Shown: in pieces, positions 12,201 through 25,400 of the stretch | Position numbering within the stretch: position 1 is the stretch's first letter | Layout of the letters: every line of letters begins with the position of its first letter | Assembly (NCBI GenBank): GCA_024734495.1 | Contig: JALMQS010000225.1 | Location: forward strand, 12,801,573-12,865,572 | From: Forficula auricularia | Taxonomy: Eukaryota; Arthropoda; Insecta; Dermaptera; Forficulidae | Direction: 5' to 3' | Length of the DNA stretch: 64,000 nt | Notes under the pieces: generated by a model | Told to the model about the DNA's origin: nothing | The model's input: the letters and a program-made list of their open reading frames with translations, nothing else | The model's database searches: none | Program-made: the position numbers and the translations under genes

Positions 12201-15200
12201 TAAATTCATTATTTCAACACAGAAATATATAAATTCGGATATTATTATTACTAAATATCTGACAAAAATCACCTGTATTCGATTTGCGATTGAATCAAAT
12301 AAAGAAAACTTATGATTATTTGTAACTCGTTATTGCAAGGGAAGGAAATAAATATTTTGAAGAAGATTTTTCAATCTCAACTGAGGAAGGGAACGATGGG
12401 GAAAGAAATAATGGAATTTCTAAAGCACGAAGAAAACAACATTGGATGGATATATGTACCATGTCTATCTGTAGCAAAGCCCAAAATGGGTATGTACCTT
12501 TGTATAAATGGAATCAATAAATAAAAGAAGATTTTTCAATAATAATTTTCGAAATTGAAAAGTTTTTGTTTTGCCGAGAGTAGCAGAGTTGTTGATTCAC
12601 AAAGAGAAACAAAGAGGTTGTCCTCTGCTTGATGCAAATAAACATACACACATATATATCTCGAGATGATATATCTGTATATATATATTATTTAGTTGAT
12701 ACAATTTTGATGGCTGTATATGTATATAATTAAGTAATGGAGAGAGATTCAGCCAATGGGTAGCCTCTGCTGAATAAAAACTCCCAATTATGGAAAACGT
12801 TTCGGCTTTAATTAAATAATGCCATCATCAGTCTATTGAGAGAGCGATAGAGCACACATGTAATATTACAATAAAAAATTTTACAAAAAAAATCCAATTT
12901 GTAAAATTTTTTATTGTAATATTACATGTGTGCTCTATCGCTTTTTTCAGCTCTTAGGAACTGATGATGGCATTATTTAATTAAAGCCGAAACGTTTTCC
13001 ATAATTGGGAGTTTTTATTCAGCAGAGGCTACCCATTGGCTGAATCCCTCTCCATTACTTAATTATATATATTTTATTTATTTGTTTGAGACTTTAGTTT
13101 CGAAGACTTGGTCTTCATCATCAGTCTTTCTTCAATTATAAATGTTTTTCATAGACTCAATATCATATGGATATTGAAAACTTGGTGTTCTTTCCTCACT
13201 GGTGGTCAGCTTAGAACTAATCTCTAATATCATTTATAATTGAAGAAAGACTGATGATGAAGACCAAGTCTTCGAAACTATAGTCTCAAACAAATAAATA
13301 ATATATATACAGATATATCATCTCGAGATATATATGTGTGTATGTTTATTTGTATCAAGCAGAGGACAACCTCTTTGTTTCTCTTTGTGAATAATTTTCG
13401 AATTTCTCTTTACCTGCGCCACCCGCTCTGCGATTTCCTCCCTTAGTTTGGTTTGTTGTGCGACAAGTGTTTCATTTTCGTCCTGGGTTACTTTGAGCCG
13501 GGTTTCCAAATCTTGTCTAATCGTCTGGATTTGTTCCTCGGCCTCTTTCGATTGGGCCATTTTGCTATTCTCCAATTCCAGCAATCGACACTGTTGCTCG
13601 ATAATTTCGTTGTCTTTCTCCTTTATTTTCATTTCTAGTTGAGAAATTTGTTGTTGCATCGAAACAACTTTCTCCTTTGTTTCCTATGAAAACAATTCAA
13701 TTTATTAGTATATCAAGGTGAGAACAATCCAATCTATAGACTAGGTGTTTGCTATAACGCTTTTTCTTTAATAATTTGTGTAATGGATTGAGCTTCTCAT
13801 CCTAATAGAGTGACTAAAGCAATTAAAGAAAATACACTATCTTAAGAATAAATATTAAAATTCATTTATTTGCTTTTTACCCTATTTATTTTCACTTACC
13901 ATATTACCTATTATATCTCTGTTTTGTCATTATGATAAGTATAATGTTTATGTTTATATGTAACAAATTTGTCAAGATTTTTGTCGTCGAATAAACAAAT
14001 AAATAAATATATTTTAAATTAATAATAATTGTTTCTATAATATTGAGAGTTCGAGGCTTTAAGAAACAGTTTTATGGATATAAGACAGTGATGGCGAACC
14101 TATGACAAGCGTGTCAATGGTGACATGTTAACGACATTTTGGGTGACACGAATCATTTTAGGGACGATCTTCGCTCAAGAAGATTTAAAGGAGGTTGCCT
14201 TAATTCACTAAGTCACTAAATTAAAGAATAATTAGGTTTTGATTTTGAATAAATAAATATATAAAAAATATGTTAGTTTTTTTACTAGGGCTGCAACTAT
14301 CACCAAATTATGAATATTTCTAGATGTGACACACCAGCCGAGTTAAGTCAGGTTTTTTCTGAATTTTGACACACCAAACTCAAAAGGTTCGCCATCACTG
14401 ATATAAGACATTAATATCAGATTAGTATTATTTTTTGTAAACACTATAGGTGGACAATTGACAATTTGTTTCGTCAGAATAAAGATCATCATCAGCACCT
14501 GTTAACAATTAAAAATTGACACGGTTGCTTGACTGGTTACACATTTTAAAAATAATATGTAAGTTCAAGGAAGTTGGTGTTGTGTTCTCATATAAATTAA
14601 AATTCTTTTTTCAATGAGTTGAAATCGAAATTCTACATTAACTGCCAAAACCAAGTACCAATTAATAATAAAAATATACATAAATTCACTTGTAAACATT
14701 TTAAAATGTGCAACCCGTCTCAATATTTACAATTTAATTATATAATAAGGTGCTGAAGATGATCTATATTCTGGCGAAACAAATTGTCATTTGTTGTCCT
14801 ATAAAAATATTCAAGAAACAATTAAATAAGGAAACAACTATCCAGCATTTTTGTATACGAAAAGTTTACCATTATATTAATATTAATTAAATTAAATTAG
14901 AGAACAAAGAAAAGATTTTTTTTTATTAAAGATAAGGGTTTAGCCGGGGTTTTCTAATATAATTTAATTTATAATTGTGTTTCAACGTTGCCTCGTTGTG
15001 ATTGCGTCCCGGAATAAAGAAAAAATAATTTTCAACCTTTGGGTTTGTGATCAAATGGGAAGTAAGGCGTTTGGATATAGTTTAATTAATATTAATAAAA
15101 GCTTACCTCAAGTTCTCTAACTGTTAAATTAATCCTATGCTCATTTTCGCGAGACTGTTCCAGCTCAGTGGTTGTTTTTATCAGCTTCTCTTCCAGTTGC

Positions 15201-17205
15201 TGGTTTTTATCTTGGAGCTCTTCTAATTGTTCCGTTGTTTCTTTAATCTAAATCAAAAATTTTCAAATTTTAATTTACCAATATGGGGCAAGCATTGTAA
15301 TTGTGCAGAAAATAAATTCAAATTAATAATTAATATATATGTTGCAGTAAAAACAGGTTCTTACTAGTTAAAACGAGTTTCACTGAATACCTTTGTGGCA
15401 ACTAGAATTTACTGATGTTGTTTGAGTTTGGTCCAAAGGTCTAGAAACTTCATTTTTGAGCTTCCTCCTCATTTTGAAAATAAACACTCAAAATGAGGAG
15501 GAAGCTCAAAAATGAAGATTCTAAACCTTTGTACCAAACTCAAACAACATCAACATCGACATCCTCGCATATCGTCGGCTTAGAATGTAAAGTTGCTAAC
15601 TCCATTTTTTATCATATATGACATATTAATACCGTTCGAAAGAAAAATAGATGCAGCATCGTCCAAGTAAAACTACGATTAGTAAATTACGATCGTAAGT
15701 TGTAGAAAAAAATGTGAAAAATAGTTTTTTCCATAACAACAATATTAAATTTTATTTGTTTTTTTCTCTCCCCTGTAAAATTTCCTTTTTGTGAGTTAGC
15801 AGGTTTACTCTCTAAGGCGACGATATCTAACTCATATCTGGAACAAAACCCTGGAGGCCGGGAATGAGACCCTCGCGGTAGCTTTAGACATCTCAAAAGC
15901 CTTCGATATGGTCTGGCACAAAAACCTTCTTGCCAAATTGACCTCCGTCGGCCTTGCGCCGAAACTCTGCAAGTTGTTCGAAAGTTTTCTTTCAGACCGT
16001 AGTATTAAGGTTGTCATCGATGGAATATCATCTTCCGCCTTCCACACCAACGCTGGAGTTCCTCGGGGATCGGTTATCTCCCCTACGCTCTTTCTTATCT
16101 ATATCAACGACAAAGTTTAGGGAAAGCGGTGTTGGTTTATAGTGAAACATATTAAACAAAGGAATTATTATTTAACGGGTTATATATATATATCAACGAC
16201 CTTCTAAACTTGCCCTCCAATCCGGTACATTGTTACGCAGATGACAGCACCCTACATAACGCCCCTGCATCGCATAAAAACCGTGCAGACATTGCCTCCT
16301 CAATTAATTTAGACAAACTCAAAAACTAGGGATCCCAAAACTTCAACGCAGTAAAACTCAGTGTTGCCTTATTTCTACACACGTCGACAGAAACCTCCCA
16401 AACATATCATTCGACTCAAACTCACTAGAATTCAGGGATAAAATTTCAATGCTAGGCGTAACTCTAGGGTCTGACCTTTCATGGAATGACCATATCTCAA
16501 CCACTGCTAAAGCTGCAGCGCGCAAGCTTGGTTTCCTATTTAGGTCTAGACGCTGTTATACTCCCAGTCAACTTCTTAAACTGTATAAGGATCAAATTCG
16601 TCCCTGTCTCGAATATGGCTCTCATCTGTGGAGGGGAGCCTCCAAGCATTCTCTTGCTACACTGGATGCAATTCAGAAGCGAGCAATTAAACTATTAGGA
16701 GACCCGGCCCTAACCAACTCAGTCGACTCCCTGGCTCACCGAAGAACCGTTTTTGCCCTTTCCCTGTACTACAGATACTATCACGGTGTCTTTTCAGTCG
16801 AGCTGAAATCAATTATCCCCCCTAAAGCCCTCTTTACGAGAAACACGCGGTTTTCGAACGCTCAGCACCCCTTCGCTGTCAAATTGGATAAAAATCGAAC
16901 AAGCGCTTTCGCTAACTCTTTTATCCCTATGACCTCCAGAGACTGGAACTCGCTCCCTGCCACCATCTTTCCCGCGACTTATAACCTTCAGCTGTTTAAG
17001 CACACTGTTTTCACAGATACCTTCGACCCCTACCCAGCCCATTAAAAACCCTTCTTCTTCTTTTCACGATGGAGGGGCTAACCCAGGCCTTTAGGGGATG
17101 CACCTTTTTGGTGTAACTCCTTTTCTCATCATTTTAATTTAAAAAAAAACATCAGTAAATTCTAGTTGCCACTTACTAATTCTTACTAAAAACGGGTTTT
17201 TACTG

Positions 17206-17241
<36 letters not shown>

Positions 17242-19462
17242 TTTAATAGAAAATCAAGAGAAATAGATATTCTATTCACTTTCATTTAATAATAATATTA
17301 CTTTAGTAAGAAGATTCGCTGTTGTATCCCCTTCTTTAATTGAACGACAAACATCTTCCAAATGGGCTCGAATAAATTCATTATGCGTTAAGAAAGATTC
17401 GAGTTTTTCTCGTTGATAACGTATTTCTTCTAAAATATGCGCCGAAACTAATACCGAATCTTTAGATTCGGATGCTTGTGGGGGACCCGTCTAGAAAAAC
17501 AAAAAAATATATATTAGAAAAATTCAAAAAATAAAATATAATTTGTTGTTGTTCATTCAGCTTACAATTGTTAAACTTGTGCAAGTTGCCTTGTCTTCCA
17601 TAAGGTTTGTATTTGCGGTTGAGCAGTCCTTGGGGTTTGTTAAATCGGCATTATCAGACTGATTGGTCTTTCCCGTTTGATTTGAAAATTGTTGAAATAT
17701 ATTTAGTTCGTTGTGCAGCGTTTCATTGAGTTGTTCTAGAGTGCGGATGCGATTATGCAATCTTCTAATTTCGTGGGCATCAACTCGCAGACGCTTACCT
17801 GAAAAATAGGTAAGTATATTGAAAAGTTTTTGTTTTGCCGAGAGTAGCAGAGTTGTTGATTCACAAAGAGAAACAAAGAATATATATACAGATATATCAT
17901 CTCGATATATATGTGTGTATGTTTATTTGCATCAAGCAGAGGACAAGCTCTTTGTTTCTCTTTGTGAGGTAAGTATATATTTATTATTGTAAATGGTAAT
18001 ATTTTGAAAATAAATGATTTGCAAAGTATTTATCAGCCCTACCATGAGAGGAGGGAACCCCCCCCCATTTGCCGTTATTTTTTTTTAGAAGCCCCTTTTT
18101 TAAATTGAAAAATTATGTGCGGAAATCTAAAAATTCCTAATGTTCATACATGTATTCATGTAAAACAATAAATATTAATATATATATATATGAATTGTTG
18201 CATAAAAATTTACTAAATATTGATTAATTAAAATAGTTTATTAAGAAACAATTTATAAGGAACTTGTGAAAATAAACATTAGATAAAATAATTTCAAAAC
18301 ACTGTTGTAAGCCTGAAGTTGATCTAATAAATCAGTGGTCCCCAACCTTTTTCAGCTGGCGACCCACCTTTCCTTGTAATACCTCCACGGTCCATAGGTC
18401 CATGGTGGAGTAAAAAAACCTTCTTTATATATATATATATATATTATATATAAATTTGCAATATTTGATGGTAAATTATATATACATAAGGAAGTGATAC
18501 GTTACAAAGAAGGCTTTTTTACTATTATATTATGCTTTTTTCAAGATATAGATTGATTATTGATAAACAATTTGTGTTCTGATTTAAAAATGGTTGACAA
18601 AATATAAGCATTTTGTAGCAAAACAGTTATTTATTTAACAATAGATATATGTTTGCAATATATGCAACAAGTGGTTTCATACTCACTAACAAGTGTTTCT
18701 AGGTGGAGATAAAAACTATAAAAGTAATACAAAGACCATTTAATTTTTCAGGCAAAAAATTCATACAGCTATGATATGATTAGATGATAAGAAAATTGTT
18801 ATTACAATTTATCAATATGTAAAATAGCTGTTTTTAAGTAAGAATACTATATTAATGAGATTTTTGGGACTATTTCGATTGAACTAACTAACACGTCATG
18901 TCAGGATTGAATGAAGATGTTTTTAATCATAAGTCCCTTTCAACATTGAGTTGATTTCTGTATTTGTTTTTTAGGAAAACCAAAGTTGAAAAAGTACGTT
19001 CACATAAATGAGTCAGAAACCTCAATGCAGTTAGGGATATTGTTGGATATTCAAAAAAATCAAGAACCAAGAAAACAATCAAAACACAATTCGATTCGAT
19101 TTGTTTCGATTTTTTTATCTTTTCTGATGATTTATTCAATGGTTTCTGATAGGTTTAGGATTGAGTCGCGACCAACCTGTAACCCTTCCGTGACACACCG
19201 GTTGGGAACCGATGTAATAAATAATAAGTCGAATGCTTGAAAATAAATCAATAATTTGTTACTTATTAACAATTTAACTCGATATTATTTATTACCAGCT
19301 GTTCATAAATGTATTAATGTAAAACAATAAATATTAATATACATATTTATTACCATATTTATAAATAGGCTGGTGGGTGGTGATTTAAATTTACCAAAAT
19401 GTTTAAAAATACATAATTTAAAAGATAAGTAGATTCAATTAATTGTTTGATTTTGGATGCTC

Positions 19463-19493
<31 letters not shown>

Positions 19494-22400
19494 AGCTAAT
19501 CAAGTATTTACCTGGAGTTCTTAGAATTTCATGGGCGGTGTCTTCGGAGGAGCAAGAGCTTTGATCCATAATGAGAGTTCTTGAGACGTTTCTCGGCCTG
19601 GTGGCTGGAGGGGGCACCGCATCCTCAGGCAATCCAATTCGAGCGAGGCTGACGTTTCGGTCGGGCTCCGACCATGCCTCGGATTCACTTTGGCTTGCAT
19701 GTCCGGGCACGGGGGCTGCGTCGTCGTTGAAGACGGCGGGCTCGATGGCGGCCAGGCTCTCGCTCAGCAGCGGCTCCTCGTTCTCAATGCGCGAAATCAA
19801 ATTGTTCGTTTGCGAGGAGATCTCCGCCTCGGGCAAATTCAATTTCTGAGCGATCATCTTGACTTGGGTCTGGATGTCGAGGTCTGTGTTGCCTGTGGTG
19901 TTGACGTTCGTCTCGATCAACTCGAGCAGGCTCATCTCGGTCTCGTTGACGGAGTGGAGGACGCCGGAGAGCGAGCCCAGATGGGAGAGGGAGCCGTCGG
20001 CGTCCTGCGCGAACGACATGGTCAGCCGCCGGGACAACTCCATGCTCTTGTCCAGGGCGAGCATTATCATTTCCCGACGCCGTTTGTCGATCATTAATCG
20101 ATCGCGATTACGCAACAACGACTGCAAGAACCGGGACAACTCCTCCAGGCGTTTGATTAGAATTGCGCACGCCTGTAGGGCCTCCTGGCGTTGGGCGTTC
20201 GCCCTTTCGTAATCCTCTCGCAGCTGATTCAACTCGAGCTTGAGCGAAGGCGTGGTGTCGCGTTCGGGCGTGTTCCTTATCCGCTCTCTCAGCTCCTCGA
20301 CCTTTTTCGAGAGCACGAGGCGCTCCTCTGTGCTCGTCAGCAGTTGGTCTCGGATTGAGGAATCGCTGATTTGCGGCACGCCAATGAATTGTTGATTGAT
20401 CACGGTTTGAGGGACGGGCACCAAAGTCACCTGCTGCTCCCGCGTTGGTTTATCCTGGGGAAAAAATAAATAAATTATCAGCAATATAATAAATATGTGT
20501 ACTCGAGCGCCCCTCATTAATCCGCTAATTTATTTATGATTTTTTTTTTTCTCCAGAGGCAATCTGCCCCTTCTTTGACATAAAATGATAATTTATAATT
20601 TTAAACGAAGAATTCTAGTGAACTCTTATATATGTAATTAGAATTACAAATAAGATATAGCAGTTTTTTCTTCAGGGAGAATGGTGTAGTTTTCGAGGTG
20701 AAACACATTTAATAAAATTATACATTTTAAAAATTACAAGATTCAGAAAAAAAAACAAAAAAAACGAAATATTGCTTATGAGCAAGACTCTACGGTATAT
20801 ACAGTCGAATCTCGATAATTCGAATTCTTCAGCTGTCAATTTAGGTAAATCGAAAAAATGCTGTGTATTTTCATACTCTCGATTACTCGAAATGTGTTTC
20901 TTTATAATTCGAATTTTTCCTAACAAAAAACTATTCTTAATTTTTTTAATTAGGTATCTTATTATCTATTGCAATGTTAATACATATATAATTTTTTTTG
21001 TTCTTTTTTGTCGTTTTCATTATTTTTACTTTTTTACTTGAGGCTATACATATTTTCAAAAATATAATAAAAACTCTTAATAATTCGATTTTTTTTCTTT
21101 CCTCTTGATAATTCAAACCTATTGATCATTTGAAGTCTCGATAATTTGAATTTTTCTTGTAGTCCTTTGGATTTCTAATTATCGAGAGTCGACCGTATTT
21201 ATATGATCGGGTATTTTTACCTTTAAAACGAACGACTGGGGGGAGAAGAAGAGTGAAAGTATCACTCGTTCGTTGTAAAAGTAAAAATTACCTCCCACAG
21301 GATCAAATAATAAACATTTTTCTCTTTTACAATATATATTCAGTTATCAATCTATTCTTTTGAAGATGGGCTCGTTGCCCGAAAGTAGAGTCTAGCTCAT
21401 AAGCAATATTTCATTTTATTGTAATTTATATTTTTAAAATTTTAATTTTATAAGATATATGTATATCATTTGAAATATTTACAATAGAAACTATTTACAG
21501 AGTTATAAGGAAAAAAAATGGGCGAGATTAAAATCGTTTTATGTATGATCGCCTCTGGTTGTATTATTGTGTATAAAATTATGTCAGATCAAGTGAAATG
21601 TACAGAGCTTGCTGCTCTCTTTCCTGTATATAGCCCTAATTATGTATTAAGAAGTAGAATGTCATTCTATCCAGAGATGCCTACTGGTTACTGGTAGACA
21701 CCCTGAAAGAAATCCATTCTTCAGACTCTGTCATTGTTACAATGAGTTAGCACAAAAATTGGTTAACCCACAGGAATTTTCTTTGGAAATTAATAAGGAT
21801 TTATTCAAGAAGCTCATACTTATTTATGAATAATTAATGTAATGCTGATATATAATTATGTAATATATGATTTTTATGTATGTAATGAGTATTGTTAATG
21901 TATAATTTTATAATTTTGTAAATTGAGGCTTTTAGCCGTTGAAAAAATGAATAAATAAATAATAAAACTTTGTATTCTAAAATGAAATTTGTAATGTATT
22001 ATTTGTAATTTACCTTACGATAATTAATACACCTAATTAAAAAAAAAAACTCACTTATACCGATTTTTACTTTATCCAATGCAAAGAAAGCATGGGTAAA
22101 GTATTGTAATCGGTTTTATAGTTTCTTTTGATAAAGAAGAGCTAAATATGTATATATATGCCCACGAAATATTTGGATTTGCCCAATAAAATTTTTGCGA
22201 TTTTTTTTACTAATAAAAAGCATTTTAAATATGCAACTTCCAATCTAATTTAATCATCAGTAAGCAGCGCCAAGTCATTAGTTTTTTTTACAAATAAGTT
22301 AGTCCTGGCAAAAACCAGATAATGCGAAACCAGTATATCTTTAAAACTCCGTTTTGGTTATTATTAGTTAGTTTATTATTATAGTATATATTTTAATTTT

Positions 22401-25400
22401 GTACCTTTTCGGGTGCGTCTTCTTTTGAATGAACATGTTGTAAAATATCCAATTTATTAATAGAATTGCGTTTATGCAGCTCAGCAATAATGTTTTCTTG
22501 GGTTTGAAGCTTTCGTTGACTTTCTTCTAAAAGTTGTGCCTTTTCTTTAAGATTTAATTTCAAAGTCTAAAAAACAAAAAACAAAATAACAAGTCAGAAA
22601 ATTAAGATATAGTTATCGAAAGATCCAGGCAATTATTATTATTTATTTAAATGAAAAATAATACAATAATAACTCAATAAGTTGGACAAACTGCTCGATG
22701 CAAATAAACATCTACATTACTAATATACGGTAAATATATAATTTATTTGATAGATATTATAGTTTCGAAGGGTTAACTTTCACCATCAGTATTTGTATAT
22801 TTATCCTGGGCTCAAATATCTGATTGAATATACATAAATTCGTTTTGATGTATCTATATCCCTGGGAATTTGGTCGAGCTAGGCATTTTAAACAAACTTT
22901 GTCGACAAAAGATCAAGGAAGACCATCGATCTTTTAAAAGGAAAAAATTGCTGGAGGCAGCCGAAACTCAGTGCAGTATCAAAAGAACATCGAGATCGAT
23001 TTCGGAATACAGGCAAATGATACCATGCCTAAAAAGGGAGAATGGGTCCAAAACTACATCCAAAGAAGAAATAGAAGAAACAATTAAGGATTTCTATGTA
23101 AATCTCTTCAGGTCATCACACCTCCCTGCAACACGTGAGCGCAGTCCACCAACATCACCAAAGTTTCTGGTTTCTGAGATCAGATATTCAGTGGAAAAAT
23201 TGGCAAATGGGAAAGCTCCAGGAAGGGATAGGATCACCGGAGAAGTACTGAGATCGTGCGGACCTCCACTTTATCTTGCCCTGGCTAAACGTTTCAACCG
23301 GTACATGCAGGAGAAAAAGGTGCCTAACCTATGGAAGACATCAACAACTGTCATCCTCTATAAAAAAGGAGATAAGGAGAACCTAGAAAATTATCGGCCA
23401 ATAACACTACTTCCAACAATATATAAAGTGTTCACGAGCTGTCTTCCTAAACGCATCCGCACAACCCTCGATAAAAATCAAATCTATCGAACAGGCCGGG
23501 TTCAGAAAAGGATTCAGTACCCTTGATCACATAAGCGCATGCTCTAAGATGATCGAAGTATGCAGATAATACCAACTCCCCCTTGTATTGACTTTTTTCG
23601 TGAGATTAGCATCCCTGTCGTTAGAGGAGTCCGTCAGGGCGACCCCATTTCTCCAAGCCTCTTCCCGGCGTGCTTGGTTGGAATCAGTGATCAAGAGATG
23701 CGACTGGGATCCTTTATGGGATAAATATAAATGGACGAAATTTCAACCATCTGAGATTCCTGGACGATATAGTGCTGATCACGAAAACATCTAGTGAGGC
23801 GACCAACATGCTAGAGTTGTTGAATCTTGAAGGAAAGAAGGCAAATTCTAAACAAAGAATATCCAATCAAATTGAAAGTTTTTGCCGAGAGTAGCAGAAT
23901 TTTTATATATTGAAGGAGACAATAAAAGAGTGTGTCTTCTGCTGGAATTATAAATTTTATTTATTTATAACGAGACTATAGTTTCGAGGGCTTTGCCCTC
24001 TTCATCAGTCTATTACAATGTATTCACAGGAATTAATTTATGAATGAAAGTATTACACATGAAAAATGTAATACTTTCATTCATAAATTAATTCCTGTGA
24101 ATACATTGTAATAGACTGATGAAGAGGGCAAAGCCCTCGAAACTATAGTCTCGTTATAAATAAATAAAATTTATAATTCCAACGAAGACACACTCTTTTA
24201 TTGTCTCCTTCAATATCCAATCAGATAAGAGAAATAACAAATTAAATATTTTTAATTAAAAGACTGATGATGAAGATCAATGCTCAAAAACTATAGTCTC
24301 TAACAAATACCTATTTCATAAATAAGCGTGGTCCCCATCAAGGGACGAATTTCCATTTAAGAAAAGTCATTTTATTGTCTTTACAGAAATATACTAAATG
24401 TGATTATATGATAAATAAAAAATTAATTATATCATACATGGGCAAAAAAAAAAAATATTGATGAGAAATCATTCCAGCAATTTTTCTTCAATATAATAAA
24501 TAGTAATTGAATGTAATGGAAGGCAGCCCAGAGGTAGTGAGGAAAGAAAAAATTAACACATATAAAATAAGGTGTAATTTATTGGAATCCTTCCTCCTTT
24601 CCTTTCAAACCGACGTTTCGGAGGATTTTTCCCTCCTTCTTCAGGGTTTCAAAGGGTCAATTAAGAAAAGAAGGAAAAAAATTTGTTTTTCTATGCCTTT
24701 GTTAAAAATGAAGAAAGTTTTTGAACACTACTGTGGAGAGAAGAAGGAAACATTTTATTTGTTTCATTCATTGACCCTTTGAAACCCTGAAGAAGGAGGG
24801 AAAAATTTTCCGAAACGTCGGTTTGAAAGGAAAGGAGGAAGGATTCAATAAATTACACCTTATTTTATATGTGTTAATTTTTCTTTCCTCACTACCCCCC
24901 CTGGGCTGCCTTCCATTACATTCAATTAAAATTTCTACCAGCCCGTCTCTCTCCAGAGAAAATTTCGTTGCAAAAAAATAATAAATAGTAATAGTAGTAG
25001 TGATTTGTTTACCTCTAGTTGAGATGAAATCGCTTCATTGTCAGCCATAAGTTGAGCCAATCTATGATTTTTGTTCTCCAATTCAGCCCAAAGACCCTAA
25101 ACAAATGCAATATATATAATATATACAAATATTAATATTAATGGTAATACAATAAATAAATAAATTTAGATTGATTTTATAATAATTTAATTAAAAGAAA
25201 AAGGAAAATAATTTAAAAATTGATTAAAAAAAAGTAATAAGAAAGAAAAGAAAGAACATTTGAAATGAGCAAATTAAATTTATTTAATAGAATTGAATTT
25301 ATTTATTTATTATTAAAATTCTTGAAGCCAAATGCGTAAATATTAAGGTTAGTTATTAGAAAAACAAAACAAAAAGAAAGGACAGTTTTTTTCATAAATA

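Larger units (their letters stand above)
12554..13389. mobile_element. Nested hammerhead fold-back element with 13-bp target duplication
   Basis: Flanked by AATAATTTTCGAA at 12541-12553 and 13390-13402. It begins with a leader (TTTTGCCGAGAGTAGCAGAG), followed by an inverted repeat: left arm to about 12690, right arm from about 13260 to 13389. The leader AGCAGAG is complementary to CTCTGCT of the first arm. Inside, hammerheads at 13095 (minus) and 13251 (plus) face each other. A second palindromic element with its own hammerhead pair (12797/12961) is nested from about 12720 to 13070. Lies next to the exon 14 donor. Confidence 0.8.
15340..17210. mobile_element. Inverted-repeat element enclosing a LINE
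   Basis: About 80-bp inverted ends: GCAGTAAAAACAGG to GGCAACTAGAATTTACTGA at 15345-15415, and the complement at 17143-17205. A sub-palindrome at 15415-15560 (arms containing CTCAAAATGAGGAGGAAGC) and the LINE at 15785-17152 lie inside. Confidence 0.6.
20676..21470. mobile_element. Hammerhead fold-back element split by a MITE
   Basis: Left end GGGAGAATGGTGTAG...GGTGAAAC resembles the leader of the other fold-back elements. Arms 20700-20805 and 21380-21470 are complementary (ATTGCTTATGAGCAAGACTC and its complement). A plus-strand hammerhead lies at 21359, and the MITE at 20812-21195 is inserted in the interior. Confidence 0.65.
23880..24211. mobile_element. Hammerhead fold-back element (332 bp), best preserved
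   Basis: 12-bp target duplication AATATCCAATCA at 23868-23879 and 24212-24223. Leader GCCGAGAGTAGCAGAA at the left (AGCAGA complementary to TCTGCT at about 23937), then an almost perfect inverted repeat of about 140 bp per arm with one hammerhead per arm. No ORF. Confidence 0.88.
22690..24330. mobile_element. Old hammerhead-family element with nested LINE and younger element
   Basis: Left part holds the family motif GCTCGATGCAAATAAACAT (about 22692) and a decayed minus-strand core at 22760-22790 (CUGAUGG, stem GAAAG/CCUUC, GAAAC). The right part has a decayed plus-strand core at 24264-24298 (CUGAUGA...ACUAUAGUC). The LINE at 22862-23867 and the element at 23880-24211 lie inside. Confidence 0.5.
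24507..24930. mobile_element. Hammerhead fold-back element, GGAGG family
   Basis: Arms 24515-24665 and 24770-24925 are complementary (TAACACATATAAAATAAGG, CTTTCCTTTCAAACCGACG and complements), with one hammerhead in each. The open frame across the left arm has no recognisable product. Confidence 0.82.

Noticed and set aside
19630..19680. A hammerhead-like GAAACGUC preceded by a perfect GGTCGG/CCGACC stem on the minus strand
   Set aside because: It lies in cnn exon 10 coding sequence (SEAWSEPDRNVSLA) and has no CUGANGA; coincidence of codons.
19571..20212. Three plus-strand frames of 92-135 codons
   Set aside because: Antisense shadows of cnn exon 10.
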